From Onchocerca volvulus (Eukaryota > Nematoda > Chromadorea > Rhabditida > Onchocercidae): a stretch of DNA of 64,000 bases. Below are positions 14,435-31,990 of this stretch, piece after piece. Where the stretch lies: contig HG738137.1 of NCBI GenBank assembly GCA_000499405.2, positions 14,191,661-14,255,660 of the forward strand, read 5' to 3'. The stretch's first letter is position 1. The number at the start of each line of letters is the position of its first letter. Below the pieces are notes generated by a model, which was given only the letters and a program-made list of their open reading frames with translations, made no database searches and had not been told where the DNA came from. The position numbers and the translations under genes are program-made.

Positions 14435-15501
14435 CTTCGACCACTTTTCCACTTCATTCGATTTTCTCATTATCAAAGTTAAGAGAGCATCTTATCGATT
14501 AATTTTTACTGTTCTTTTTATTATTGTTGCTGTTATTGTTGTTGTTGTCATTTTGTTATTTCAATAATTTGTCATTGTCATTGTTATTTTTTACTATTAT
14601 TGTTTGTCAATTTTCAATAATAACAACAATAAACAAAAACAATAAACAACAGCCATTCCATAAATGCATTTCAATCATATTAAGTTATGAAATATTATTG
14701 CGATAATCATTAAAATTAATTACTAAGTTACTTTCAATTTTCATAATCAATGGATATGAATTATTTCTATGCTCTTTTACGATGAAAACATTTAGCTCAG
14801 CTTGGATTTGCTGATATGTTAGAGAAATGATTATATTTAAGTAAATGGAAAATGATTAATGATATGGGAAATGATATGAAGAGTAATTTTGAAAATTTAC
14901 GAAAATATAACATACAGCAATGTCATCGAAAATTGCTTGCGACAAAATCTATTCTATCCATTTTAAATATTAGTAAAACTATATTATTTGTTATTCTTGT
15001 ATCATTGTAAACTATCTCGAATGTCGTCTTACGAGAAAAAAAAAAAAAGTGAATCAAAAGGATTCTTTTTCAGTTTAAGTATTGAAGTATTCTCTTATGC
15101 ACCTTACAAGAATAAGCAAGCTTCAAAAATTTTCCAATAACAGTAAAATATCGGATATAAAACTCAATATAGTGCTGCATCCTTCTGACTAATACAAGAT
15201 TTAATTCCACCAAAATTTCCAATTCAAATAATGGAAAAACATAATGTGCTCAGATCAAGCCTCTTCTTAGAAGAGCATAGGATTGATTTACATTATAATG
15301 ATTAAATTAATCCTAATTTTATCAGCAAAATTTTTAGGGGATTAAAGTTCTCCAGAAAGTTGATTATGGATATATATAATCGATTTAAATTGCGCCTTAT
15401 GGATTTGTTACACTTTGACAATTGAAATCAAGTCCAAAGAATTTGAAAAGAAAGAAATACAATATTTTTTGCAATTTTTCTGCGAACAAAATATATGCAA
15501 T

Positions 15502-22521
<7,020 letters not shown>

Positions 22522-22919
22522 ATTATTCAGAGAGCTGCAGACTATATCTATCCTGAAAAGGATTCTTTTTCAAGTTTAGTTTTTCTGGAATTTTCATCCA
22601 TGTTCTCAGTTTCATTAATATCTATACTACGAAAGTCTTTTCTGCTTTTCGAAATGATTACTTCCATTAAGCTATGTGGAATGAGAAGTAATTCGCAGAA
22701 AATATTTTGTTAACGATTTTCAAATTTGAAATTTCAAAGTCGTTCTGAAATCCTTAGAACTTCAAAATCACATTTAATAATTAAAGTATTCATACATCTA
22801 AATAGTCACGAACTTTGCTAAGATTTATAGACAATTATTATCAGTAAGCGTTTAATGCTTTAATACTTAAATACTTGACATGTACCATATATTATAAACT
22901 ACGAAATGTTTGAATCTTT

Positions 22920-22981
22920 GACGTATCCTGAACATTTATAAAGGTTATTTGACGTATCCTGAACATTCATAAAGGTAGTAC
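22920..22981. repeat. 31-bp tandem duplication
   Basis: GACGTATCCTGAACATTYAT followed by AAAGGT occurs twice in a row, at 22920 and 22951. The copies are almost identical, so the duplication is recent. Confidence 0.85.
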
Positions 22982-24019
22982 TTGAATATTAACCATAAAA
23001 GAAACATTATTAATTAGTAATACTCGAATACTTTGCAAATTCAATTGAATATCACCACATTACAGCATTTTATAAACTCAGTTATGAATTATAACAGTTC
23101 CGCGTAATTCAAGTTTTCGTAATTTATATCTAACGCGCCCAAATTTGAATTTAAATTCCAATATGAAATAATTGCAGCTCGATATATGAAGTTTGAAAAG
23201 CATTATCAAATGGTATCAATAAGTTGGGCATGATTATAACACTGACCTTTCCTTATAAAGAGATTTTTCCAGGATAAAACTTAGTTTTCGATTTATTCCA
23301 GACAAAATTAACTTTTTGCAAAGAATTTTTTTAGGAAAAATAATCTAAAATAACGCATATAAGAAAAGCTACTGAAAGGTTACAGTTAAATTAGGGTAAA
23401 GATTAAGAAAGTATTTTGGAAAATACATCTTATTAAAGATAATTAATAATAATTATAAATTTATTCAATTTCTCCAAGTATTGCTTGTATATTTTTTATT
23501 CCTCAGAAATTTTGAAAATTTAACAATATTTTCTCACAAATTCTTTACATTCCATATTTATCTATTTTTAAAAATTTAAAATTCAACATTTAAATATTTC
23601 TACTCTCTATTATTTAAAATATGTCGGAATTCTTTAAAGCAAAATTAAAAGAAATATTTCTATTCGCTTACTATATGCTTTTTGACTTTTTTTTCGACTT
23701 TTCGCATTAAAATTGCGAAAATTGAATTAGAACCTCGAAACCAATAACTATTCTTGAATTAATTAAAAGAAATGAACCAAATTAAAAAGAGCCATCATAT
23801 AACAATAATTCTTTTCAAAAATTTTTTTGATTTGAAATTGTTTTATTAATTCATAGATTCAATTTTTCCATGTCTTCTAATTTCGATCATTAATTTTAAT
23901 AAATTTAAATATTTATATTAAATTTTATCAAAGAATCTCAAAAATAAGAAAATCGCTAGCAAAAATACAATCATTTCAATAGCAATTTGGGGTTTAAAAA
24001 AAAAGATTAGAAAAATAAA

Positions 24020-24190
24020 CTGCAGCGGGATAAGACATCGACACAACGCTCCCAAAAAACGTGAGTGTCGGCCGCGTTACTCCACTAGCCTATCAAGAAT
24101 GTTGGTTTCGGATTGTATGCGATGGGTAGTCGATGTAGGATGTGGGGATTGCTGTCGAGTCCGGAAGGAATTGCCTGAAGTGCATAAAGT
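24020..24190 (+). promoter_or_regulatory. GC-rich island upstream of rps-8
   Basis: About 170 bases of near-balanced composition in otherwise AT-rich DNA, with phrases such as GTGTCGGCCGCGTTACTCC and GGATTGCTGTCGAGTCCGG. No ORF, tRNA fold or known ncRNA was recognised. It lies about 430-600 bases before the rps-8 ATG and could be its core promoter, a 5' noncoding exon or an unannotated small RNA. The role is inferred from position only. Confidence 0.3.
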
Positions 24191-24622
24191 GATAATTAGT
24201 GATTAATAGTAATTGCCTGAAGTAGTTATTGATGCAGTTGTAAACTTCGTGAGGATGTCAAATTAGCTACAAAATTGTACGATTTCTTTAAAAGCCTGAG
24301 AAAATTTCCAAGGAAAAGTAGTTTCAGTATAGTGTAATCCGAATAAAAAATTAAGAAGATGCAGTTAGATCGCATTTTTTTTTTTGAATCCAATGAATTC
24401 TTGAAGAAGAATTCAATTATGAAATAATAACAAAATTGATAGATAATTATCGAGTCGAAATTGTGCACGTCTAATGTTCATGTCGAATTGGTAAGTTTTT
24501 GTCGTGACCCGAAATCAGCGGATTGCAATATCGGATGTTGATAAACATGTCATTACCAAATTAGTAAAAAAAGTCATGAACATAATGTATCCATATTTTC
24601 AAGATCTTGAAGTTGATTGGCG

Positions 24623-26497
24623 ATGGGTATATCACGTGATAATTGGCATAAGCGACGTGCTACTGGTGGAAAGAGATGTCCGCCGCACAAAAAGAGGAAG
24701 TTCGAGCTCGGGCGTCCAGCATCGAATACAAAAGTGAGTTAATTAGTCTTTTACCTTTTTTTTCTCTGGTAGTAAGCGTTTCTGGCGATTACATATTGGT
24801 CGTAATAAAAGAAATAAGAAAGAATCAAATTTCTTTTCTGTATTTTTCTGTATTTTCTATATTTCGAATACTTTTGTTGCACAAAAATGTTACGAGATTT
24901 ACCAAAAAAGTCTACAAAAACTGGGGAATTGTCATTATGATTGATACTGAAAGAACTATATAATACTGTATAATATCGCTGTATCTTACATACTACGAAA
25001 TGTCATAAAAAAATAAAATTGAATTTAGAACACGTAGAAGATCAAAAACCAGTAAAAGCTGATAATAATAATTCTTTATTCGGTAAAAGCTGATAATAAT
25101 AATTCTTTATTAGATATATTTTCTCTCTAAGAATTGTGTTTTACAGATTGGTGCAAAAAGAATCCATCTTGTTCGTTGCCGCGGTGGAAATATCAAACAT
25201 CGTGCACTGAGACTTGATTTTGGCACGTTTTCGTGGGGATCGGAAGGTTTTTTTATTTCTTTTTTGTTCGGTTTTTATTTTTGTGTTTCATATTGATGTC
25301 GATTTATAAGAACTAGTTGAAGGGATATCATGAATGAAATATTTACCTAACCGCAAGATAATTTTTTATCTAAAGAATTTATTCGATAATTAAGTAAACT
25401 ACAGACATAAAATATGTTTCACGAAGATGTTTAGTTCGTAATGGTTTATTTGGTAACGATTATTCCTAATCGTAGGTTGTACACGTAAAACACGTATTGT
25501 GGATACCGTATATAATGCATCCAATAACGAATTGGTACGTACTAAGACATTAGTGAAAAATTCGATAATTACGGTTGATGCCGTTCCATTCCGTCAATGG
25601 TATGAAGCACACTATGCCATTCCGTTGGCTCGTAAAAAAGGTGCGAAACTAACGGATGAGGAGGAAGCACGAATCAATAAGAAACGTTCAAAGAAAGTAC
25701 AAGCAAAATATACAGAACGACAAAAGTTTGCTGAGGTTGAGCCACATCTTATCGAGCAATTCCAGAGCGGTCGATTGCTAGGTTTGTTTTTTTTTTTTTT
25801 TTTTTCGTCCTTCAATTTAAACGGAAATTTAAAAAACTGAAAAGTAAGCAGTGCAGAAAAGAGGAAGAAATGTAAATCACTGGTAGAAGAATCGTTTAAT
25901 CGACTTAATTGATTAGGTTTGTATTTCGAGTCGTATGACTTTGGATGGAGACAGTATACTGTAGTCTGTTCTTTTTTTATTCTGTTAAATTTCAAATGAT
26001 ATTTTGCCAATAAAAGAAGATAAATAATTAGATAGTTGTGAGGTTAAAGTCATATGGTTTTTTGATCATTTGATCCATTTATAAAATCTTTCTAATTTAA
26101 TTGCCAGTAATAGTGGACTGTGGCAATTATAAATTACGATAAAAAGTCTTGCAAGTTCAATTTCTCTGATGACCTTTCATTGTTGTTAAACGAGAACAGA
26201 GTCACAGTGTGGGCCACTTGTCTGTCTCTGTGCTAAGTATCTCGGAAATCATATCAGCCTTTAAATGCAGGTTGTCCTAGATATTCTACTGGATGATCTC
26301 ACCTTAGGGTCAGAACAAATGTTCATTTTAAGGAATGTTTTAATTTGTTTTCATGAATATGTTTTTTATAATTAAACTTTTCTTTAGCTTGTATCAGCTC
26401 TCGTCCAGGTCAGGTTGGCCGAGCCGATGGTTATATATTGGAAGGTAAAGAACTTGAGTTCTACCTGCGTAAAATCCGAGCTAAGAAAGCGAAGTAG
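24623..26497 (+). CDS. rps-8: 40S ribosomal protein S8 (eS8)
   Basis: Structural protein of the small ribosomal subunit in the cytoplasm. Exons 24623-24733, 25147-25246, 25476-25781 and 26388-26497 join in frame to 208 codons plus TAG, the same length as human RPS8. Seen: start [18 protein letters not shown], then the basic [18 protein letters not shown], then [38 protein letters not shown], and the C-terminal [20 protein letters not shown] ending KIRAKKAK. It is the only plus-strand protein gene in the window and is divergent from MCM3. The first ATG matches the family start. Confidence 0.98.
25052..25111. repeat. Two-copy direct repeat in rps-8 intron 1
   Basis: GTAAAAGCTGATAATAATAA followed by TTCTTTATT is present at 25052 and again at 25083 (period 31). 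The copies are identical over 29 bases. Confidence 0.85.
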
Positions 26498-26684
26498 AAA
26501 ATTCTTTATTTGTTCGATAAGCATTGGTGATTTACTTGTTATGTTTTTCTGGTTGGATATGAAAAAATTTCTTTGTATTACTAGATAAACCTATGAATTC
26601 ATTTCTTTTGACAGTTATAAATCTGATAAAGAAATATGTAAAATGATCAAATTTTTGAATGCATTGAAGGAAAAAGCAAATTTT

Positions 26685-26737
<53 letters not shown>

Positions 26738-27499
26738 TAGCATTAGAAGCAGTCATAGATGGCATTCATCGTGATTTTTTGATATTATATCGAATCATAC
26801 GCTATTCAGAAAAATCATGGTATTTTGTTTCTAGCTTTCACTCTCCACTATACGAATTAGTCAAAAAGGAAATCGTTTTGGTATTGTCAGGCATCCTACT
26901 CTTTGCGAGAGATATTTAAAAATGATTTCTGAAGACTCTTAAGATAAAGATATTTCTAAAGTTCAGATAATCCCCCATCATGTGAGAAATTATTTCTGTT
27001 CGGAAAGTTCCCAGTGTAGGAAATTTGTAGAAACTTTTCACAGAAAAGAAGTTAGGGAAAACCTTTTTATCACAGTCAGTTTGATTAATTAAATGACAAG
27101 TGTAGAGAGGTTGATTGTGAAGAATTTATCCGATAATAATTGCGGTTAAACAAAATTAGTCGAAAATACAGCGCGATAAATCAGTAAAACGTTTTAAAGA
27201 AGGCAGGAGCAACAAATTTCGGACTGATTAACTGGAATTTGAATTAAAAAGCAAGAGTAACCGTTCTTACATATAACTGTTTTTTCTATTGGAGTTGTTT
27301 ACATTCCAAACATTATATGAGCATGACAATGATGGGAAAATCTTTAGATATTAGATAGACAATCTAACGAAAGGATTTTTATAATCGAATATAAGTTTAG
27401 TGATTGAATGGGAAAAATGAAAATTAGAGATGATGAGTCATGATGGATCAACAGTTTGATTAATTAAACATACTTACAAATTATTTCGGTTTTCCGCCA
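26498..27499. other. Intergenic between rps-8 and Helitron debris
   Basis: No gene seen. It contains the rps-8 3' region and a 49-base T run at 26688-26736. The rest is unremarkable AT-rich sequence. Confidence 0.55.
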
Positions 27500-30400
27500 T
27501 CCAATATGAAGTCTAAATAGTTCATTTCGATGAAATAATGTACAAGAGAAGCATACTTTTACACGGGTTTTTGTGGCTCAGTTTGGTTAAGTGAAAAAGA
27601 AAAAAAGAAAAAGCGCACATTTCTGATATGTTCGATTCAATGTTTGTGGGTACATAATGTTTTTTTTTGTTCATTGTCTGTGTAGATATAGAGATTATCT
27701 GGTTTGCCGACTCTAGAATACGCAATATATAATTGTCCATGTGAGAAGCAATCCGTATCTAGAACTAAACCGCACAATTCCAAAGATTGGCCCTGAGATT
27801 TGTTGATGGTGAATGCAAACGCCAATCGACTTGGGAATTGCAATTTCTTAAACTGAAATGGCATATTCGTTATAATCATAGGAATGCGCAAAATAGGACA
27901 TCTTCACTTTTGAATGGTCCTGTCAAGATTACTGCCTCTACGACATTGCTCATTAATTTTTTTTACTGCAAACCATGTGCTATTGCAAAGTTTTTGTTGA
28001 TTGATAATTCGCAACATAATAATTGGCACGCCGATTTTCAATTGCAGTACGGTGGCATTCCTGGCAGATCGAGTGAATCCAAATTTTCTGTTTGATAATT
28101 AACCGCTTCATCTACTTCCACAACAATATCGACGGACTTGTATGTGATTGTCTCGCTTTGAATGTTAGACTGAATAATACTGTTAAGTTCGTTGAACATC
28201 TTTGTTCTTGGTCACAAGAATAACTCGTTCACTTAGCCAATCGTGATTCTTATAATTGGTTTGAATATTGGGGAATACTTTTTGAAATTACCAATGCAGA
28301 AGTTATGAAGCAATGAAATCCGTCCTGAGATCAGATCAACCGGCACCTTTCCGTCCCCAATTTCCAGCAACTGATGTGAGAATATTCCAGCTGATCGATC
28401 GTTTTGCAGCTGGACACACATATTTGTAGTTGCTCTTGATCGATTTTTTGTGCGCCATTGTATATTCATCTCAAACAATAAGTTTGCATTTTTGCAATAC
28501 TTTTCCCATATCGGATGTTTTAGAAATGTTGCATGTGAAGTTTTCAATGAATTGCACGCTTAATGGCAATTTCAAAGCGGAATGAGCAGTGCTTCCACCG
28601 GATAGCAGTTATTCCGGACGATGCATTCTGGGATCGAATTGCTGCCAGAATCAATTTTATAAGGAACGTTTTAACAGTTCCTCCTGACACATCTAGAAAG
28701 AAAATTTTTCCAATCCCTTAGTGACAGCTTGCATTATTTGATCGTGAATGCCTTTTTGCTCAAATTAAGCTTAGGAATATCTGATTGCACATATGACAAA
28801 AGATCAGCAGTGTTGTAACTTTGTTTGCGACTCATTCCTACATCGAACGAAGCAGCAACAGATCGATTCGGTGATGGCATTCCCAAATGATTGAGAATTT
28901 TGTTCAGATTTGTAAGCACAAATCTTCAATCATTATCAATGCTTCGTTGTGGATTTCTGTTGTGAAATTCATGTTCATATTTGAATTTTCCTTACGCATT
29001 CGATGAAAAATATCTTTAGTCATATGCGATTTATATTTCTCCCATAACTCTGTTGAGATGAAGAAGAACAAGCGGTCAATATGATTGCAAACAATATAGA
29101 GATTTGATTTGGATGTGCCTATTGAATGCATCATTAATGCATATATATCGCTGTCGGTAGTTCTCTAATAAATTTAAAGCTTGACCTGCACTGCGAAAAG
29201 TGGCATGTGTGACGTCGTTGACAATTTTCAATTGCTGGATAGAGATTCGACCTGGCAAAGTTACTAATAACTTGCGAAAGGAGAAGTATTCGTCTTGATT
29301 AGAATGTACTGTGTACAATCTGCCTGTCGTAGTTACTTTGAATATGCCATGTTGACCGTTAACTCGTTCTCCTTATTTGCGTCGTTTAAATGATTTTTCA
29401 CTAGTATTCCATGTATAATACGCACTTCCGAATATAACAGTTTTTCGCAAATGGATCATTTTGACATAATATGAAGAAAGCAATTAACGCTATAGTCGGT
29501 GGATTCAGGGCTATTTACTGCACATTCACAGCTGTGAAATAAACGCGTTGTCCATTTACTAGATGTATTGCTAAGTGAACAACAGCTGGACTTCGTTCAT
29601 GTGTGGGAAATGAAAGAATTAACAGCTTCTTTGCTGCTTATGTATTTTCTAGCCTAATACGGTGCAAATTCATCAATATAACATCGGATTCTATCACTTC
29701 TTTCTGACTGCACACCAAGAACCACCATGTCGCTGCCTTTATTCACGTATTTACAAATGTATTTGATCGATTTAACGGAGTTATAGTATTCCATGCTAGT
29801 GTGCGCTTTATATGTTTTTAATAGCAAAGACGAATATGAAACAATCACCGGTTATTTACTTCGATGTCACCAGTCCACGTTTTGTATGGTTGCTAATTTA
29901 TCGCCATCTTCTGCTGATCTTCTATATAAAGGATTTCCATCGCTTCCTGTAACTGTGTTGGATATTAATGTTCGAGGATATCACTTGGAGCATTTTCCGT
30001 GTATCATGCATGGTGACTTTGGATTCAGTGTACCGCAATATCCATGTATCATATTTTTTGTCGTAACGTTACGATTTCTCGCCGAACAATGTCTTTTGGA
30101 AGTACGAGTTGTATTACTTGATTTTAGATAGGAAATGCTTTGATTCGGCGGTATATCCGGCAAACAAAGTTTTTAATGGCTCTGACGGTTCTTCAGGTTG
30201 ATGCAGTTTAATTTTCCCGGTGGCCTAACATATTCCTTTCGCTTCTCTATCAAATTCCAGAACCTTGCAATAAGACATACTCTGTGATAATGTCGATGAG
30301 AACATGCAGGCTCAGACTATAATCATCAGCTGAATTGTATCGGAATGTAAGGCAATTGTAATTGCGTGATTGTTGAATATGGAAGTGTATTTGACGCTAA

Positions 30401-30860
30401 TTTTCTATTTCTGGTTGACGTCTTTCAGTCACTCTTAGCCTATCACGTTCATTCGGTTGAGGATCAAGCAGATCTGAAGCTGCAGAACACGATCGATGTG
30501 CTCGCAAACGTATATCCTCAAGTCTGGCTGCACGTCATTCTGCTTTCATTTCGGCCAGTCTTTGTCTTATTCGCTCGTTTACTCATGCCTATTTTTCCGC
30601 AGTTTGATTTGCAATCAATCGTCGCATTTCTTCCGAATATGACGACCTAAGTTTCTTCTTTTGCGAGGCATTATTTGGATAAACTAAGCAGATGGATTGC
30701 ACCCAACTGTTTTCAAAATGGACTTGTGTGACAGGAAAAAAAAAAGTAGATATATATATGTAAATAGAAACACGAGCCTATTCTCAGACAAGGTTGTGTC
30801 GAAATTTGGAAGCAATCGATGAAGAGTTTGCGAAATTACGTGGTAAGTAACAGCCTGGGT
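27500..30860 (-). mobile_element. Decayed Helitron, minus orientation
   Basis: Defined by the broken Rep/PIF1-helicase gene at 27640-30671. Upstream of that gene, at about 30735-30855 read on the minus strand, is sequence resembling the first 150 bases of the other Helitron copies here: a TCGATTGCTTCCAAATTTCG-type phrase, then an AATAGGCTCGTGTTT phrase. The 3' terminus (hairpin plus CTRR) was not recognised near 27500, so that border is approximate. Confidence 0.7.
27640..30671 (-). pseudogene. Helitron Rep/helicase pseudogene
   Basis: Reads as pieces of one Helitron transposase in order on the minus strand. The start is MPRKRR at 30671. Next comes FRYNSADDYSL, a GKIKL...LFAGYTA segment, then NMIHGYCGTLNPKSPCMIHG (about 30050). 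SVKSIKYICKYVNKGSDM (about 29750) is the Helitron_like_N/Rep region. VNDVTHATFRSAGQALNLLE (about 29200) and ELWEKYKSHMTKDIFHRMRK follow, and then the helicase: SGGTVKTF in place of GGTGKT, MCVQLQNDRSAGIFSHQLLE, and the C-terminal INKSQGQSLELCGLVLDTD with AYSRVGKPDNLYIY. Many stops and frameshifts break it. The Walker B VWDE reads V-stop-DE. Compared with intact relatives, the HUH endonuclease stretch and the part between Walker B and motif IV are missing. It cannot encode an active transposase. Confidence 0.9.
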
Positions 30861-30898
30861 GCGATCAATAAATTCAATTTGCTCACCTACTTTACAAA

Positions 30899-31698
30899 TC
30901 TATATAAATAAAAATGTAAATGCTCCTAGTTTGTCACCGCAAAACTGCGGAAGTTCTGCACCGATTGCTTTCAAATTTCGAACAGCCTTGCATTTAAATA
31001 GACGCGTGTTTTTATATAAGCATACTTACTTCTTTTCACGTTTCACGTCCTTCACCATCTCTTTTTCTTCTTTTCCTGCGTAAAAGATACGGTTAGCAGT
31101 GATAATAATTAATTAATTAAAATAATTAATAATAATAATAAATAATAATAAATAAAACAATAATAAATAATCAGTCATTACTTTGTAACCCTTAACTAGG
31201 TTCAATATCGATCATCTTCGTGCGCCAACAAAAGCGCATCATCATCACGCGCTAACAAAGATGCCCTTTTCTGTGATTTTATATAAGGGTGTCAATAGGA
31301 GCGGTTTAATGCGCTGACTCGGGTTTTTTTCCCTTTATATCCTTTTCTCCTTTTTTATTCTTAATAAATTTATCATTAAATTTATTTTATTGATATTGCT
31401 GATTTTGCAATTATTGCATAATAAGTTATAATAAATAATAAATAATAGTAACGCGTGTGTAAAAACATGTGCGTATCCGAATGCAACGTTATATCAGAAT
31501 TTCAAAGCAATAGGTAAGGACTTTCCGATATCTAAGATTTCGAATTAATATAGATAAGATGCGTGTTTACAACCTTCGGAGGTGTAAGATTTTTGAACAA
31601 ACTAATATTGACATTTTTACTTATATAGATTAACTGGAGCCCGATACGCGAAGCATGACGGGCTCCCATAGACTAGCTGGATGGTCGGGTCCAGCTAG
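30899..31698 (+). mobile_element. Non-autonomous Helitron, about 0.8 kb
   Basis: Starts TCTATATAAATAAAAATGTA, a Helitron-type 5' TC end following an A. It carries no protein domain. The 3' end has two hairpins. GGAGCCCG (31636-31643) pairs with CGGGCTCC (31659-31666). GACTAGCTGGA (31671-31681) pairs perfectly with TCCAGCTAGTC (31690-31700). CTAG at 31695-31698 is followed by T, as expected for insertion between A and T; CTAG at 31673-31676 is the other possible end. The interior contains an AAT-rich run near 31110. Confidence 0.65.
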
Positions 31699-31844
31699 TC
31701 AGGAAATCAAAAGCTTAGAATGGGTCTTATATTTACAAAGATTTAAAGTCGGTTACGCGCCTATTCAAATTCAACTTGTATGAAAATAAATTTCGAATGA
31801 AAATCTCGGATCAATCGGGGTCCACTCACTTACTCTTACCTGTC

Positions 31845-31990
31845 ACATGTGTGATAGATAAAAAAAGTAGATATATCTAAAAAAGAAAAGAAAAAAAAAA
31901 GCGTCTATTCGAATGCAAAGTTGTATCGAAATTTGAAAACAGTCGTGAAGAAATTGCAAAGTTATGTGCCAAATAACAGCAACAGTGATT
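31845..31990 (-). mobile_element. Helitron 5'-end fragment, minus orientation
   Basis: On the minus strand this reads TTCAAATTTCGATACAACTT then TGCATTCGAATAGACGC, matching the subterminal sequence of the plus-strand copy at about 30970-31010. A stretch resembling GTAGATATAT and a CTGTCAC phrase are shared with 30725-30755. No 3' end was found. Confidence 0.55.

Larger units (their letters stand above)
11105..15501. other. Intergenic, AT-rich, no gene seen
   Basis: Lies between the F-box gene start and the MCM3 stop codon. It holds homopolymer runs, an inverted repeat at 12129-12157, an isolated TTTCCCGCG (E2F-like) at 14165-14173, and a purine tract at 14353-14434 followed by a short TTG-rich run near 14522. 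The short open frames here have low-complexity translations. Confidence 0.6.
22522..24622. other. Divergent intergenic region between MCM3 and rps-8
   Basis: No ORF of interest. It must carry the 5' control sequences of both genes. It contains a 31-base tandem duplication at 22920-22981 and a GC-rich island at about 24020-24190. The AG at 24602-24603, preceded by TATTTTC, is a plausible trans-splice acceptor 19 bases before the rps-8 ATG. Confidence 0.6.

Noticed and set aside
14260..14457. Minus-strand frame of Ser/Leu/Phe repeats
   Set aside because: Direct translation of the GA/TC purine-pyrimidine tract.
25612..26010. 132-codon minus-strand open frame
   Set aside because: Antisense shadow of rps-8 exon 3 running into the T-rich intron.
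29793..30131. 112-codon plus-strand open frame with hydrophobic stretches
   Set aside because: Antisense of the Helitron Rep segment (CGTLNPKSPCMIHG region on the minus strand).
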